Positions 1 through 8,496 of a stretch of 64,000 nt of DNA are shown here, one piece after another. Made by a program: the position numbers and the translations under genes. The notes under the pieces were generated by a model. That model did not search any database. It saw only the letters and a program-made list of their open reading frames with translations, and was not told the origin of the DNA. Origin of the DNA: a virus. Numbering within the stretch: position 1 is the first letter of the stretch; every line of letters begins with the position of its first letter. The stretch spans positions 59,202-123,201 of the IMG/VR virus record IMGVR_UViG_3300032223_001943; one strand, 5' to 3'.

Positions 1-153
1 GTTAATCTGGCAATTGATGAAGATAACCACTTAATCATCATTAATAACAAAACTGGTAACTATACCATGTATCAAGATTCTATTGGTAAAACAATATTCA
101 AGTTGTACGCTAAAAATGTGTGGGGTCAAAATTCCACATTAATGGTTAAATAA
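1..153 (+). CDS. C-terminal end of a protein starting upstream
   Basis: Frame 1 is open from the first base to a TAA at 151-153, giving 50 residues ending in NSTLMVK. The segment is rich in Asn, Ile and Thr and could be the last strands of a beta-rich domain, but no family is recognisable. A transglycosylase gene follows after 6 bases on the same strand. Confidence 0.6.
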   Translation, partial: VNLAIDEDNHLIIINNKTGNYTMYQDSIGKTIFKLYAKNVWGQNSTLMVK

Positions 154-159
154 TATATT

Positions 160-708
160 ATGAAGTTACGTGAAATAGTTTTATTGATCCTTATAACATT
201 TTCTTCAATAATTTATATTTCATATGATAATATTGAATCAAAAAAACACTATAATTATATTGATATTGAGTTGGGGGATAAGAAGTTGAATATCCCCCAA
301 CCCATTTCAATGAAGATGTATGATGAAATATTAAGATATTCAAAAAGGTATAAAGTACCGAAACATATTGCGTTTAACATTGCGTATATGGAAACAAAAT
401 ACCGGGGACCATTTCATTTTGATTATGAACATAATTTATCATCTGGGGCTGGTGCTGTAGGTCCAATGCAAATTAAACCTAGTACTGCCAATTATGTTCA
501 TGATAAACAAATATCTTCACACCATTTACGAAATAATGTACGGTTGAATATTCAGACTAGTATGAAGTTATTACGTTTGTTATACGATAGATATCGTGAT
601 TGGAAGGTCGCTTGTGGGTGTTATAATACAGGTAGACCAATGATTAATGGTTACGCGTTATTTTGTGTGAATAATAAGGATTATAGAAGATTTTGGCATA
701 CGGTTTAA
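160..708 (+). CDS. exported lytic transglycosylase (SLT fold)
   Basis: Peptidoglycan-cleaving transglycosylase of 182 aa. Residues 1-22 form a signal peptide or membrane anchor (basic start, then IVLLILITFSSIIYI). The SLT core shows a Glu in YMETKYRG as likely catalytic acid, the substrate-groove motif GAVGPMQIKPSTA, and a late YNTG motif. These are family hallmarks read directly from the translation. With its export signal it probably acts in the periplasm, in lysis or entry. A second SLT gene lies at 1420. The 3' end overlaps the convergent gene at 705. Confidence 0.85.
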   Translation: MKLREIVLLILITFSSIIYISYDNIESKKHYNYIDIELGDKKLNIPQPISMKMYDEILRYSKRYKVPKHIAFNIAYMETKYRGPFHFDYEHNLSSGAGAVGPMQIKPSTANYVHDKQISSHHLRNNVRLNIQTSMKLLRLLYDRYRDWKVACGCYNTGRPMINGYALFCVNNKDYRRFWHTV

Positions 709-953
709 CCTAATTTTAGAGGGTTAGATTTAGTTAATTCTATAAAATTATTATGTGCTCGTTCCAACATTTCCTTATGTTGAGTTGAACTTGGTATATA
801 ATAATCACCAATATTATCTTCATTCATTTCAATTTCAACCCCGTTTTTTCTAAAAACCCATACATTTATTCCAACATCATTAACCCCTTGAGTTATCAAT
901 TCATAACCCAATTCTTTTTGTAAAAGAATGGCTAATAACTCGGATTTATTCAT
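705..953 (-). CDS. small hypothetical protein (82 aa)
   Basis: No recognised family. A basic, Leu-rich first helix (MNKSELLAILLQKELGYELI) is followed by an acidic central part. It overlaps the end of the transglycosylase gene by 4 bases tail to tail and lies just downstream of the HEWVH protein gene, probably on the same transcript. Confidence 0.6.
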   Translation of the reverse strand: MNKSELLAILLQKELGYELITQGVNDVGINVWVFRKNGVEIEMNEDNIGDYYIPSSTQHKEMLERAHNNFIELTKSNPLKLG

Positions 954-961
954 TTGGGGGG

Positions 962-1381
962 TTATATTAATTTTTTCAATAAATTGATGACGATTTGTTC
1001 ATACATCATTTCCTCCATTTCTGGAAAATGTTTTTCAAACTTCTTAATCACTTTACCAGCTTCGGCGTTTGCCTCATCTTCATTTTGTCCACCGATATCT
1101 GGACCATGTTCACGATTAAGAATGGTCATTTGGTATTCATGAACCCATTCATGTGCTAGGGTGCGACAAATATCACGATTCATTCGGTTTTTAGTTAATA
1201 CTTTAATTTCATTGTCATTACGACTACCAGTTGTCATTGAACCAGTACGATCACCCAAAAAACTAACAATAACGTCACCCTTCAATGGGTATTCTTTTTG
1301 TAGGTATTTAACAAATTCATTATAGAAATCATAATGTTTTTTATCAATACCAGAATTTTTATGTTTAACTATTACCTTCAT
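962..1381 (-). CDS. putative zinc metallopeptidase (HEWVH)
   Basis: 139 aa protein with AHEWVHEYQ near residues 76-84, a classic HExxH zinc motif. The downstream NEDEANAEAG offers a third-ligand Glu as in gluzincins. Substrate unknown. Its ATG abuts one arm of a 22 bp AT palindrome that also serves the divergent gene at 1420, so the two are probably co-expressed. It is one of four HExxH proteins in the window. The metallopeptidase reading rests on the motif alone. Confidence 0.6.
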   Translation of the reverse strand: MKVIVKHKNSGIDKKHYDFYNEFVKYLQKEYPLKGDVIVSFLGDRTGSMTTGSRNDNEIKVLTKNRMNRDICRTLAHEWVHEYQMTILNREHGPDIGGQNEDEANAEAGKVIKKFEKHFPEMEEMMYEQIVINLLKKLI

Positions 1382-1384
1382 TTA

Positions 1385-1406
1385 TTATAAATATTAATAT
1401 TTATAA
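1385..1406. promoter_or_regulatory. perfect 22 bp palindrome, likely bidirectional late promoter
   Basis: TTATAAATATT followed by its exact reverse complement, between divergent genes starting at 1381 (-) and 1420 (+). Each arm contains TATTTATA, the motif found before other late-type genes here. Promoter function is inferred from position and recurrence. Confidence 0.6.
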
Positions 1407-1419
1407 AAAAACATTTATC

Positions 1420-2118
1420 ATGACGCGAAGAATTATTATTAGTGAAGATGAAAAACAAACAATTAAGAATTTATACCATATAAATGAACAAGATGATCTT
1501 TATAATACTTTTGTTCAAGGTATTAGTCAAAGTTGGAATGAACTAATGGCGAATAAGGGTAAAGGTATTAATAGTTCATCACCTTCATCAACAAGTAATA
1601 AACCAATATCTGAAAAAGGACAAGAATTGTTGAATAATCCAATATTCAAGGAGAAATTGAAGGAAATTTCACAAGCAATTAATATTGATGAACAATATAT
1701 CATTAAATTGATGAATCATGAATCTGGATTAAACCCAACGATAACAAATTCTATTGGGTGTGTTGGATTAATACAGTTTTGTCCTGACTCCGGAAATTCA
1801 AAAACAATAAATGGTGTTAAATATGATTTGGGTCAACTTAAAAATGATTTAACACTACAGATGGATGCGATTAAAGAATTTTGGTTATCTGGATATAAAA
1901 GTGGTAAAATAAAAACACCTGAAGATTTATATACTTATAACTTGTTTCCAGTGGCTGCCGGTAAACCAGATGATTTTGTATTACAGACAAATAGTACTTC
2001 CGCTCAAACAATTGCTAAAGCAAATCCGATATTCAATAAAAAGTTGGGTAGATCGATTGATACACCATTAACGGTGGGTGATCTTAATAGATATTATAAA
2101 CAAGAAGGAATGGTATAA
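1420..2118 (+). CDS. SLT-type lytic transglycosylase with N-terminal targeting-like segment
   Basis: 232 aa. Residues 1-25 begin MTRRIIISEDEKQTIKNLY and end in NEQ, matching the shared N-terminal class seen at 16379 and 19272. A low-complexity Ser/Gly linker follows, then an SLT-like domain with the Glu in LMNHESGLNP and CVGLIQF as substrate motif. It probably cleaves peptidoglycan. The N-terminal segment suggests packaging in the virion, perhaps for entry. There is no signal peptide, unlike the copy at 160. The next gene overlaps by one base (TAATG). Confidence 0.75.
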   Translation: MTRRIIISEDEKQTIKNLYHINEQDDLYNTFVQGISQSWNELMANKGKGINSSSPSSTSNKPISEKGQELLNNPIFKEKLKEISQAINIDEQYIIKLMNHESGLNPTITNSIGCVGLIQFCPDSGNSKTINGVKYDLGQLKNDLTLQMDAIKEFWLSGYKSGKIKTPEDLYTYNLFPVAAGKPDDFVLQTNSTSAQTIAKANPIFNKKLGRSIDTPLTVGDLNRYYKQEGMV

Positions 2119-3245
2119 TGAAAAAGGAAATTAAAGAAGTTGTAGGGGTACCTGCCGGGATATTAAAAAGTGCTGAAAATTTGTTTGATAACATTGTTAC
2201 CGTATTGGAAGATACTAATGATGAAGATTTTGAATTTAAAGGTACGTTTACGGATAATTTATCATTACCAATAACTGTTATAATTAACGACTTAACTATT
2301 ACATCCGTTAATGTTGCGGTAACATTTAATGTTGGTGACTATTCAAAACTTGAAATCGCTGGCGCGGGTTATTCTTCAGAATTGGGTTTAGATTATAAAA
2401 CACTTAAATTAGTTACGATTTTTGACCCATCTGAAATTGGATTGACAATGAACTTCTTGATTCCAAATACTGGTGAATATATTTTCAATGATATTATTAC
2501 ATATATGTTGAAAAATCGTACATTGATCACATCAACATTAGCACATGAATTAAAACACGCTTACGATAATTATAAACGACCTAATCGTAAAGTTACCGAC
2601 CAGGTGGATTATAATACAAACATTAGCTCCAAGGGTTTAGCTATTCCTGCTTTTAGAAGGTTTAATCGTATGTTATATTTGGCAACATTCATTGAACAAT
2701 TGGTTAAACCGACAGAATTAGCCTCAAGGTTAAAAGCTGAAAATGTTTCACAAAAAGAATTTTTGGAGTTTTTACTAAATGATCGAACATATAAAGAATT
2801 TATTCAATTAAAAAAATATTCAATCAATAGTTTAGTTTCCGAATTAATGGCTCATGAAGATGAATTAAAGTCACTTGACAGATTTAAGGGAAAAGTGACC
2901 GAGGAAATTATCAATGACCTAATAAATTTGGCTTACACCCAATTTACGAATGATAAAATTGAAACTTTAGAAAAATACATTCTTAGGGATAATGATTATT
3001 TATTAAAATCATTGGGTATGACATCCGTTAACATGGATTATTTCCTCAAACAAGTGGATAAATATCAAAAATATTCCAAAAACCCAAAAGATTTCTTTAA
3101 TAATGAAATTAAATTTCTTAATTTTGTGGGGGATAAGATGATAAAGAAGTTGGGAAAACTTTATTCAATTGCCAATGAAGATAAAACACAACAAGCAAAT
3201 ATCATCAAGAAAATTTATAATAAAGTGAACCATGAACAAGGATAA
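2118..3245 (+). CDS. putative zinc peptidase (HELKH), 375 aa
   Basis: STLAHELKHAYDNY near residues 140-153 is an HExxH zinc motif. The rest matches no family I recognise. The first 130 residues look beta-rich and the C-terminal 200 mostly helical. The ATG overlaps the stop of the upstream transglycosylase gene, indicating translational coupling. A structural or cell-envelope role is possible. Confidence 0.55.
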   Translation: MKKEIKEVVGVPAGILKSAENLFDNIVTVLEDTNDEDFEFKGTFTDNLSLPITVIINDLTITSVNVAVTFNVGDYSKLEIAGAGYSSELGLDYKTLKLVTIFDPSEIGLTMNFLIPNTGEYIFNDIITYMLKNRTLITSTLAHELKHAYDNYKRPNRKVTDQVDYNTNISSKGLAIPAFRRFNRMLYLATFIEQLVKPTELASRLKAENVSQKEFLEFLLNDRTYKEFIQLKKYSINSLVSELMAHEDELKSLDRFKGKVTEEIINDLINLAYTQFTNDKIETLEKYILRDNDYLLKSLGMTSVNMDYFLKQVDKYQKYSKNPKDFFNNEIKFLNFVGDKMIKKLGKLYSIANEDKTQQANIIKKIYNKVNHEQG

Positions 3246-3414
3246 TAAAGAATTTTGGATTAGGGATTATTTCGGACCATATCCGATAGATTGGGATTTA
3301 TACGATATCGCAATGGGTCGAAAACCAGGTGAAAAAACAATAGATATCATTAGTTATATGGAATCTGAAGAATATAAAAACTTTTTTAAGGATAAGAAAA
3401 TCCCTAAAAAATAA
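3232..3414 (+). CDS. small acidic/aromatic hypothetical protein (60 aa)
   Basis: No family recognised. Starts inside the last codons of the preceding gene (14-base overlap) and begins MNKDNKEFWIRDYFGPYP. Co-transcribed with the two genes before it. The stop abuts the convergent gene at 3416. Confidence 0.6.
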   Translation: MNKDNKEFWIRDYFGPYPIDWDLYDIAMGRKPGEKTIDIISYMESEEYKNFFKDKKIPKK

Positions 3415-3415
3415 T

Positions 3416-4090
3416 TTAATTTTCCAAGTCGTGGGATATCCCCAAATTTATGGAATGGATTAGTTTAACATTGGAAAAACTATTATAATTAAAAATATCA
3501 ATAATTGAAACCCCAAATCCATTTATCTTATAAGTCAATTTAATAGTACCATATATTAAATAATCTTTATAATTCACAAAATTCGGTTGGTAATAATATT
3601 CAATATTCCAGTTATAATTTATTGTTTTTTTAATGATCTTTATTCTAAAAGAATTCCGCAATCGATTAATATCTTTATTTGTGGTATACTGCCACAATAT
3701 CGCATAAGAATAGTTTATCTTAACATTGGAAATAGAATCCCTTATACCATAACCAAATCCAGTTAAATGATCCAAATTTAGATTTCTGGTTAACGAATAA
3801 TTTGTTTGATAATTCAAAAAACCACTATGTTTATTTTTAGAAATACCAATTGATAGTTTATTGGATACTTCATTTTGAATTATCTTATCCGTAAATGAAA
3901 TATTCTGGTTCAAAATATTATTTACCGAAAACCATTTTTTCTGAAAACTCGTTGAATTGTTTAAGTTACCTGAATAAGTACTTGACTTATTATCATTATA
4001 ATTAAACCCAAGCGAAAAATCATTTTTAAGGTTTTGTGATAATGTTGGTACATTAAAAAATAAAAATAATAGGATCAATATTTTTTTCAT
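3416..4090 (-). CDS. exported beta-barrel outer-membrane protein (DUF481-like)
   Basis: 224 aa. A signal peptide (MKKILILLFLFFNVPTLSQ) is followed by alternating aromatic and polar strands typical of a barrel. The general look is that of DUF481 salt-induced outer-membrane proteins. It is the last of three overlapping exported genes (4-base overlap with the nuclease gene). A phage-encoded outer-membrane protein could mask a receptor or block superinfection, which is inference. The family assignment is from pattern only. Confidence 0.6.
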   Translation of the reverse strand: MKKILILLFLFFNVPTLSQNLKNDFSLGFNYNDNKSSTYSGNLNNSTSFQKKWFSVNNILNQNISFTDKIIQNEVSNKLSIGISKNKHSGFLNYQTNYSLTRNLNLDHLTGFGYGIRDSISNVKINYSYAILWQYTTNKDINRLRNSFRIKIIKKTINYNWNIEYYYQPNFVNYKDYLIYGTIKLTYKINGFGVSIIDIFNYNSFSNVKLIHSINLGISHDLEN

Positions 4091-4743
4091 TTTATTGTGA
4101 TTTTCAACGAATTTTTATTTATCGATATAACCTTGAATAAAGTTACCATATCAATAACTTTAACTTCCCCCGTAACATTATCACCAATCCAACAGATATA
4201 ATCATTTTTACCAAAAACCAATATCTTATAATATAAAATCGGAATTTTAACCCTGGAATTATTAAGATATGTTTTTTTTATATTATCATATATTACACCA
4301 GTAACAACAATTGCGTTCTTATTTCTTTTTTTAATTGAATCTTCCACCGATTTTTCCAATCGCATCCATCCCCCTCGATTAAACTTCCCTAGTTGGGGGG
4401 ATTGATTAAATAAACTAAAAGAATGATAATTTAATGTGTCATCATACGATGTTATATTGGAGGGGGTTAAATGTCCCAAATCATATCCGGTACCTTCATA
4501 ATATTTTAACTTATATGGTCCAGTCGGTTTTTCCTTATGCCACTTATCACTACGAATACCATCCAATTTTTTAATGTTTTTAATCAATACCTTATGTACC
4601 GATACATAACTGTTTGTGTCTTCATCCAAATATAAAGTTATATCACCATGTTTAATGGTGAATTTGGTTGATTCGATTTTAACTTTTTGGGTGAATGAAA
4701 AAAATGTAAATAATATGAAAATGGTAGTTATTAAAGATTTCAT
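4087..4743 (-). CDS. secreted DNA/RNA non-specific endonuclease (NucA/NUC1 family)
   Basis: 218 aa. Residues 1-18 are a signal peptide. The family core is visible: YDLGHLTPS, corresponding to the DRGH active-site His motif with Leu replacing Arg, then NQSPQLGKFNRGGWMRLE carrying the metal-binding Asn and the following Glu. The NAIVVTGVIYD strand follows. These enzymes cut DNA and RNA with a metal ion. With a signal peptide it would act outside the cytoplasm, for example on incoming foreign DNA. It sits between two other exported genes. Confidence 0.8.
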   Translation of the reverse strand: MKSLITTIFILFTFFSFTQKVKIESTKFTIKHGDITLYLDEDTNSYVSVHKVLIKNIKKLDGIRSDKWHKEKPTGPYKLKYYEGTGYDLGHLTPSNITSYDDTLNYHSFSLFNQSPQLGKFNRGGWMRLEKSVEDSIKKRNKNAIVVTGVIYDNIKKTYLNNSRVKIPILYYKILVFGKNDYICWIGDNVTGEVKVIDMVTLFKVISINKNSLKITIK

Positions 4744-5288
4744 TATTTTTCTGAATATAGAATAAATATATAATCAAACCCAAATCTTCGTTTAATGGTA
4801 ATATACATGACCTCCGTGTTTTTAAGGGGGGTTTTTATTTGGTAATAATTTGTATATACTTCAGTAACCCTTGAAGATTGGAATAATTTTAGTAAGTCAT
4901 CATCGTTAATTAAAACATCGATTAATGAATTTTTACATAAACCACAATCACCTCGTACTTTATATAGAACTACATTAATTGAAGACTCTAGGGCTAATTT
5001 AATTGCTAAGTTTTCCGCGTTTTTACTTAACTGGTTTTCATTTACGTATTTTTTGGTACCATATCTTTTTGTTAATGAATCCGATATAACCATGGATAAT
5101 GAATCGTCCGTTGCGACTTCAATATAGGGTGATTCTTCCATTAGATATTGTCCATATTCACTAAAACCGTCATGTTCAATAACATATTTTCGATCGACAT
5201 ATTGATATAGTTTTTGATTAATTAACTTATAATCTTGTGACAACACATTCAATGATATCGTAACAAATAAAATAAATATTTTTTTCAT
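4743..5288 (-). CDS. exported hypothetical protein with CxxC, paralogue of 48818-49147
   Basis: 181 aa. Signal peptide MKKIFILFVTISLNVLSQ. The mature part has VATDDSLSMVISDSLTKRY and SSINVVLYKV, which align with VVTDDSISEHV and NVLLFKI of the exported protein at 48818. The extra tail carries GDCGLCKN, a CxxC pair that could be redox-active or bind metal. First gene of the exported trio, sharing a base with the nuclease gene. Function unknown. Confidence 0.65.
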   Translation of the reverse strand: MKKIFILFVTISLNVLSQDYKLINQKLYQYVDRKYVIEHDGFSEYGQYLMEESPYIEVATDDSLSMVISDSLTKRYGTKKYVNENQLSKNAENLAIKLALESSINVVLYKVRGDCGLCKNSLIDVLINDDDLLKLFQSSRVTEVYTNYYQIKTPLKNTEVMYITIKRRFGFDYIFILYSEK

Positions 5289-5335
5289 AATTCAGTTTTT
5301 TTGAAATGATAACAATAACATTTACCAATAACAAG

Positions 5336-5347
5336 ATATTTATATAT
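5336..5347 (+). promoter_or_regulatory. late-type promoter motif
   Basis: ATATTTATATAT ends 12 bases before the ATG of the LamG-type gene. Its position favours the start at 5360 over an in-frame ATG at 5306, which would place this motif inside the coding region. Confidence 0.45.
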
Positions 5348-5359
5348 AAAAAATATTTT

Positions 5360-6100
5360 ATGACTTATTTTAACAATTTAGGACAAGGAAGAATTGGGTG
5401 GAGATCTCCAAGTGGTGGTGGTAATTCAATTATTACCAACGGACTTATACTTAACCTAGACGCAAGTAATGCGTCATCGTATCCTGGAACGGGTACAATA
5501 TGGACCGATTTATCTGGGAATAATAAAAATGGTACTTTGGTCACAGGAACCGGTAATCCTGGGCCAACATGGTCATCAACAAATGGTGGTATTTTTTCAT
5601 TTGATGGTATAAATGACTATTTACAAGTATATGATGTGATTACAAATGGAGGAGTTAATTTAATATCAGAATACACTATAAATGTATGGTTTAAAGAAAC
5701 TATAACTAGTAGTCGAGGACTTATAGAAACAAATGATCTAAACACCACACGTAATGGAACCCCTAATTTATATGTGGGATTATTTAATGGTAATCTAAAT
5801 ACATACAATATTTCAAATGGATATAGTTCAAATATACCTTATTCTAGGAATGATTGGAATTATTTAACAATAACTAGGAAAACTGGAACAAGCACACCTG
5901 AAAATGTCTATATAAATGGTAGTTTATCCTTAACGCGTAATATAACTACCGCTAATTCAAATCGTTATTTGAATTTCGGAGTTGGATATGCCGGTTTCTT
6001 TAACGGCTACATAGGTTCTATATCCGCGTATAATAAAGCATTGACAGGTTCAGATGCACTTCAAAACTACAACGCAACAAAAACAAGATTCGGTCTATAA
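5360..6100 (+). CDS. LamG/concanavalin-like structural or adhesion protein
   Basis: 246 aa from the chosen start MTYFNNLGQGRIGW. A Gly-rich leader is followed by GLILNLDASNASSYPGTG, WTDLSGNNKNGTL, FSFDGINDYLQV and a late YNGYIGS-type segment with FGVGYAGFFNGYIGSISAYN. These are hallmarks of LamG_3 jelly-roll domains found in phage tail, decoration and fibre proteins. It probably binds carbohydrate on or around the virion. Single gene behind a late-type promoter motif. Confidence 0.75.
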   Translation: MTYFNNLGQGRIGWRSPSGGGNSIITNGLILNLDASNASSYPGTGTIWTDLSGNNKNGTLVTGTGNPGPTWSSTNGGIFSFDGINDYLQVYDVITNGGVNLISEYTINVWFKETITSSRGLIETNDLNTTRNGTPNLYVGLFNGNLNTYNISNGYSSNIPYSRNDWNYLTITRKTGTSTPENVYINGSLSLTRNITTANSNRYLNFGVGYAGFFNGYIGSISAYNKALTGSDALQNYNATKTRFGL

Positions 6101-6120
6101 CCCACTAAACTATACACACT

Positions 6121-6351
6121 ATGGAATATAATACTAATACATACATCACAATAGCACACACAACATGTGAAGCATTGGGTCTTGATGGTAACTACCGCAT
6201 GAATAACGAACAAACAATTTGTATATTGGAGTTTGGTGAAGGTGAAACAATACCACAAGACATACAAGACAACTTAATCGACACTTACACACACCAAGAA
6301 GCGCTTGAATTAGTTGATGGTACAGAGTGGGTTACTGAATTGCCACTATAA
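6121..6351 (+). CDS. small hypothetical protein, possible fibre chaperone or companion (76 aa)
   Basis: Follows the LamG-type gene by 20 bases and precedes a strong terminator, so the two likely form one transcript. Rich in Thr and Glu, ending WVTELPL. No family recognised. The companion role is inferred only from position. Confidence 0.55.
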   Translation: MEYNTNTYITIAHTTCEALGLDGNYRMNNEQTICILEFGEGETIPQDIQDNLIDTYTHQEALELVDGTEWVTELPL

Positions 6352-6370
6352 AAATTAAAAAAAAACAATA

Positions 6371-6404
6371 AAAACCCCATTCTTAATAAGTTTGGGGTTT
6401 TTTC
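6371..6404. terminator. bidirectional intrinsic terminator
   Basis: AAACCCC and GGGGTTT arms around a short loop, with A-run and T-run on either side, between convergent genes ending at 6351 and 6403. Confidence 0.8.
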
Positions 6405-6717
6405 ATATAAAGAATTTAGGATCACGTAGTGGGTGGATATATTTCCCATTCAAGCTATATCTAAAACATAATATATCGGTCATAGCACAACTAATTGTTT
6501 GGAAATGTTCATATAGGTCAAGATAATTAACATCATTCTCGGTTTGGATGTCAATTAAATATTGTGGAATATCCTTACAATCGAATTTTCCCTCGGAATT
6601 AATATTAAAACTCGATAAAAGACCATTAAATTCGATTATAATCCGAACATTATACTGTTGTTCCAGACCCAATTTAATCTTGTTTAAGAATTTATGATAT
6701 GTTTTAACATTATCCAT
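6403..6717 (-). CDS. hypothetical protein (104 aa)
   Basis: No family recognised. Begins MDNVKTYHKFLNKIKLG with a basic helix and has a mixed alpha/beta pattern (VRIIIEFNG, FDCKDIPQYLIDI). Convergent with the LamG unit. Divergent from 6789. Confidence 0.55.
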   Translation of the reverse strand: MDNVKTYHKFLNKIKLGLEQQYNVRIIIEFNGLLSSFNINSEGKFDCKDIPQYLIDIQTENDVNYLDLYEHFQTISCAMTDILCFRYSLNGKYIHPLRDPKFFI

Positions 6718-6788
6718 ACCTTAATATTAAAATATTTTTTATAAAAAACCAAAATTGTTTTTAGATAATTTTTTTTTATATTTAGATC

Positions 6789-7124
6789 ATGAACTTATCC
6801 GAAGAAATATCATTATTATTCAAAATTCTAAATAAGAATTTCTGTTTAACCAAATTTCCGGTTGAAGTTGAGAATATTAGTTTTTTAGTTTGTGATAATA
6901 ATCATTACGATGAATCATCCAATTCAATCACCAGGTTGTTAAGAAATTCTTTACCAAAAAATATTAAACCTAGATTGTTTGTTGAGTTTAAATTAAAAGG
7001 GTCAAACATAATGATTCCTGGTTTTTTAACCCCCCTATTTTACGAAACGTTAATAGAATTGATTAAATGTTTAGGATTTTTTGAACTATTGAAGTCGATT
7101 GATCTTAATATTGAATTAAAATAG
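6789..7124 (+). CDS. hypothetical protein (111 aa)
   Basis: No family recognised. Contains a probable beta core (FPVEVENISFLVCDNNHY) and a hydrophobic C-terminal helix (ETLIELIKCLGFFELL). Preceded by a TATATTTAG sequence six bases before the ATG. Confidence 0.5.
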   Translation: MNLSEEISLLFKILNKNFCLTKFPVEVENISFLVCDNNHYDESSNSITRLLRNSLPKNIKPRLFVEFKLKGSNIMIPGFLTPLFYETLIELIKCLGFFELLKSIDLNIELK

Positions 7125-7132
7125 AATACCAG

Positions 7133-7148
7133 TATATTTATAAATATA
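7133..7148 (+). promoter_or_regulatory. late-type promoter motif
   Basis: TATATTTA directly followed by its reverse complement TAAATATA, 11 bases before the ATG at 7160. Confidence 0.5.
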
Positions 7149-7159
7149 GAAAATTGAAT

Positions 7160-7348
7160 ATGGACAACAACTCAAAGGCTCGCATATATGGTGAGTTATT
7201 AAATGAACACACGCGGATTGGGAATATGATTTCCGAAATCAATGCTCAAGATTTTGAGTTAAACCAAGATCAAAAACAACAGATTAGAATTCTACAAAAT
7301 AGACAAATTGAATTGATGAAGTCAATTAATAAATTATTTAGTATGTAA
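7160..7348 (+). CDS. small coiled-coil-like protein (62 aa)
   Basis: Starts MDNNSKARIYGELLNEH. An in-frame TTG two codons upstream is less likely than this ATG. Almost wholly helical with Gln/Leu repeats (QKQQIRILQNRQIELMKSI), consistent with a small coiled coil. Followed after 4 bases by the next gene. Confidence 0.55.
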   Translation: MDNNSKARIYGELLNEHTRIGNMISEINAQDFELNQDQKQQIRILQNRQIELMKSINKLFSM

Positions 7349-7352
7349 TATA

Positions 7353-7892
7353 ATGAAGGTTGTCATTTTAGAAAATCAAAAAAAAGACGCGATATTTAGA
7401 TATTTCGATATGATTAAGAAGTCTGGTGAATTCCCTACAATTAAACCATTTTTGGATATGTTTGGTGTTAATCGATGGGACTATGATGAATATTTCCAAA
7501 TGATGGTTGATTATCATGGTGGTTTTGAAAATGCGGTTGAATTATCCAAAAAAATTGCGCTGGATCTAAAAGACGTTCCTTTTGAAAGTAGTATTGGTGA
7601 TGGGAATTTATTTTTCACTGTCACTAGAACTAGTTTAGCCCACCGTGAATTGGCAATTGAAGTTGATTGTTATGGTGAGTTATTTAATATGGAAATTTAT
7701 AATGAAGAAGAAGACCAGAATGAAGTCGTTGAACGAATAAGTTTAAGTGATTATTATGATTTATGGTCAGATATTTCCGAGGATCAAGAAGTTCGTGATA
7801 TAATTAGTTCGGACATTACCGATGTTTTAGTTAAAGAAATAACTTATAAAACAGGTGTTGAGTGTTATATTGATTATATCCACTTCACTTAA
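7353..7892 (+). CDS. hypothetical protein (179 aa) with targeting-like start
   Basis: Begins MKVVILENQKKDAIFRYFD, resembling the MKLIITEDQ and MKIIITEQQ N-termini elsewhere in the window, followed by an acidic C-terminal half. No enzyme motif is visible. Second gene of a late-type unit starting at 7160. Its last 4 bases overlap the convergent DHFR gene. Confidence 0.55.
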   Translation: MKVVILENQKKDAIFRYFDMIKKSGEFPTIKPFLDMFGVNRWDYDEYFQMMVDYHGGFENAVELSKKIALDLKDVPFESSIGDGNLFFTVTRTSLAHRELAIEVDCYGELFNMEIYNEEEDQNEVVERISLSDYYDLWSDISEDQEVRDIISSDITDVLVKEITYKTGVECYIDYIHFT

Positions 7893-8254
7893 AAATAATA
7901 ATTGAATATTTCACAATCTTTATTTAATTCATTTAATAAAGGAAAACCAATATCGCCAATGGAATTATCGTTGATATGTGAAATATGTAGTTCAGTGAAT
8001 AATTTACAGTATTTTTCGTAGGTCTTCTTCCCTCCAATGCACCAATTAACATCCAATATAAATTCTTCTCGTTTATCAATAACTAATTTTCGGTTTTTTA
8101 ACACCGGTAAACCTTGAAAGCTGTTGTATCCAACCAATAAAGTTTGATTCAATGTTAGTTCCTTGAAGTGATTTAGATCTTCTTTATTATTCCAGAGTAG
8201 TTTATCACCCAAACCAATGAACCCCAAATTATTTACGGCGATTATTCCACGCAT
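7889..8254 (-). CDS. folA: dihydrofolate reductase, short form
   Basis: Would reduce dihydrofolate to tetrahydrofolate using NADPH, supporting the phage thymidylate synthase at 12881. Family signatures: IIAVNNLGFIGLGDKLLW at the N-terminus, the substrate-side Glu in NKEDLNHF, VGYNSFQGLP (cofactor loop) and WCIGGKKTYE. It is 121 aa against about 160 for typical enzymes. The C-terminal strands are shortened, so activity is likely but not certain. Confidence 0.8.
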   Translation of the reverse strand: MRGIIAVNNLGFIGLGDKLLWNNKEDLNHFKELTLNQTLLVGYNSFQGLPVLKNRKLVIDKREEFILDVNWCIGGKKTYEKYCKLFTELHISHINDNSIGDIGFPLLNELNKDCEIFNYYF

Positions 8255-8305
8255 ATTGATTTTATTAAAAAGATAACCTAAACTATTTATAAATATATAT
8301 CAAAC

Positions 8306-8470
8306 ATGGAAGATAATTCAAAAGAAATCGAGGAAATACAAAACTTATTGAAGTTTTACGAAAAATTGGGTGAGTCCAATAAGTTTATTGTTGCTTATAT
8401 TAATGAACTCAATAAACGACTTGAAATTTTGACTAATCCAGAAGAAAATATCGAAGAAACTAATCAATAA
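8306..8470 (+). CDS. small acidic helical protein (54 aa)
   Basis: ATG at 8306, stop TAA at 8468-8470, translating as MEDNSKEIEEIQNLLKFYEK and onwards. Preceded by TATTTATAAATATAT at 8284-8298, 7 bases before the ATG, a late-type promoter motif. Highly charged, probably helical. No family. Confidence 0.55.
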   Translation: MEDNSKEIEEIQNLLKFYEKLGESNKFIVAYINELNKRLEILTNPEENIEETNQ

Positions 8471-8484
8471 AAAAAGTTTTTTTC

Positions 8485-8492
8485 TATATTTG
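8485..8492 (+). promoter_or_regulatory. Bacteroidota-type promoter, -7 element TATATTTG
   Basis: TATATTTG lies four bases before the ATG at 8497. TAnnTTTG is the established Bacteroidota vegetative -7 element. A T-rich stretch lies upstream where a -33 element would be expected. Confidence 0.55.
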
Positions 8493-8496
8493 TAGA

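Noticed and set aside
954-1142. Plus-strand frame opposite the HEWVH gene, and similar antisense frames elsewhere
   Set aside because: They lie wholly inside better supported genes on the other strand and have no start context or family match.
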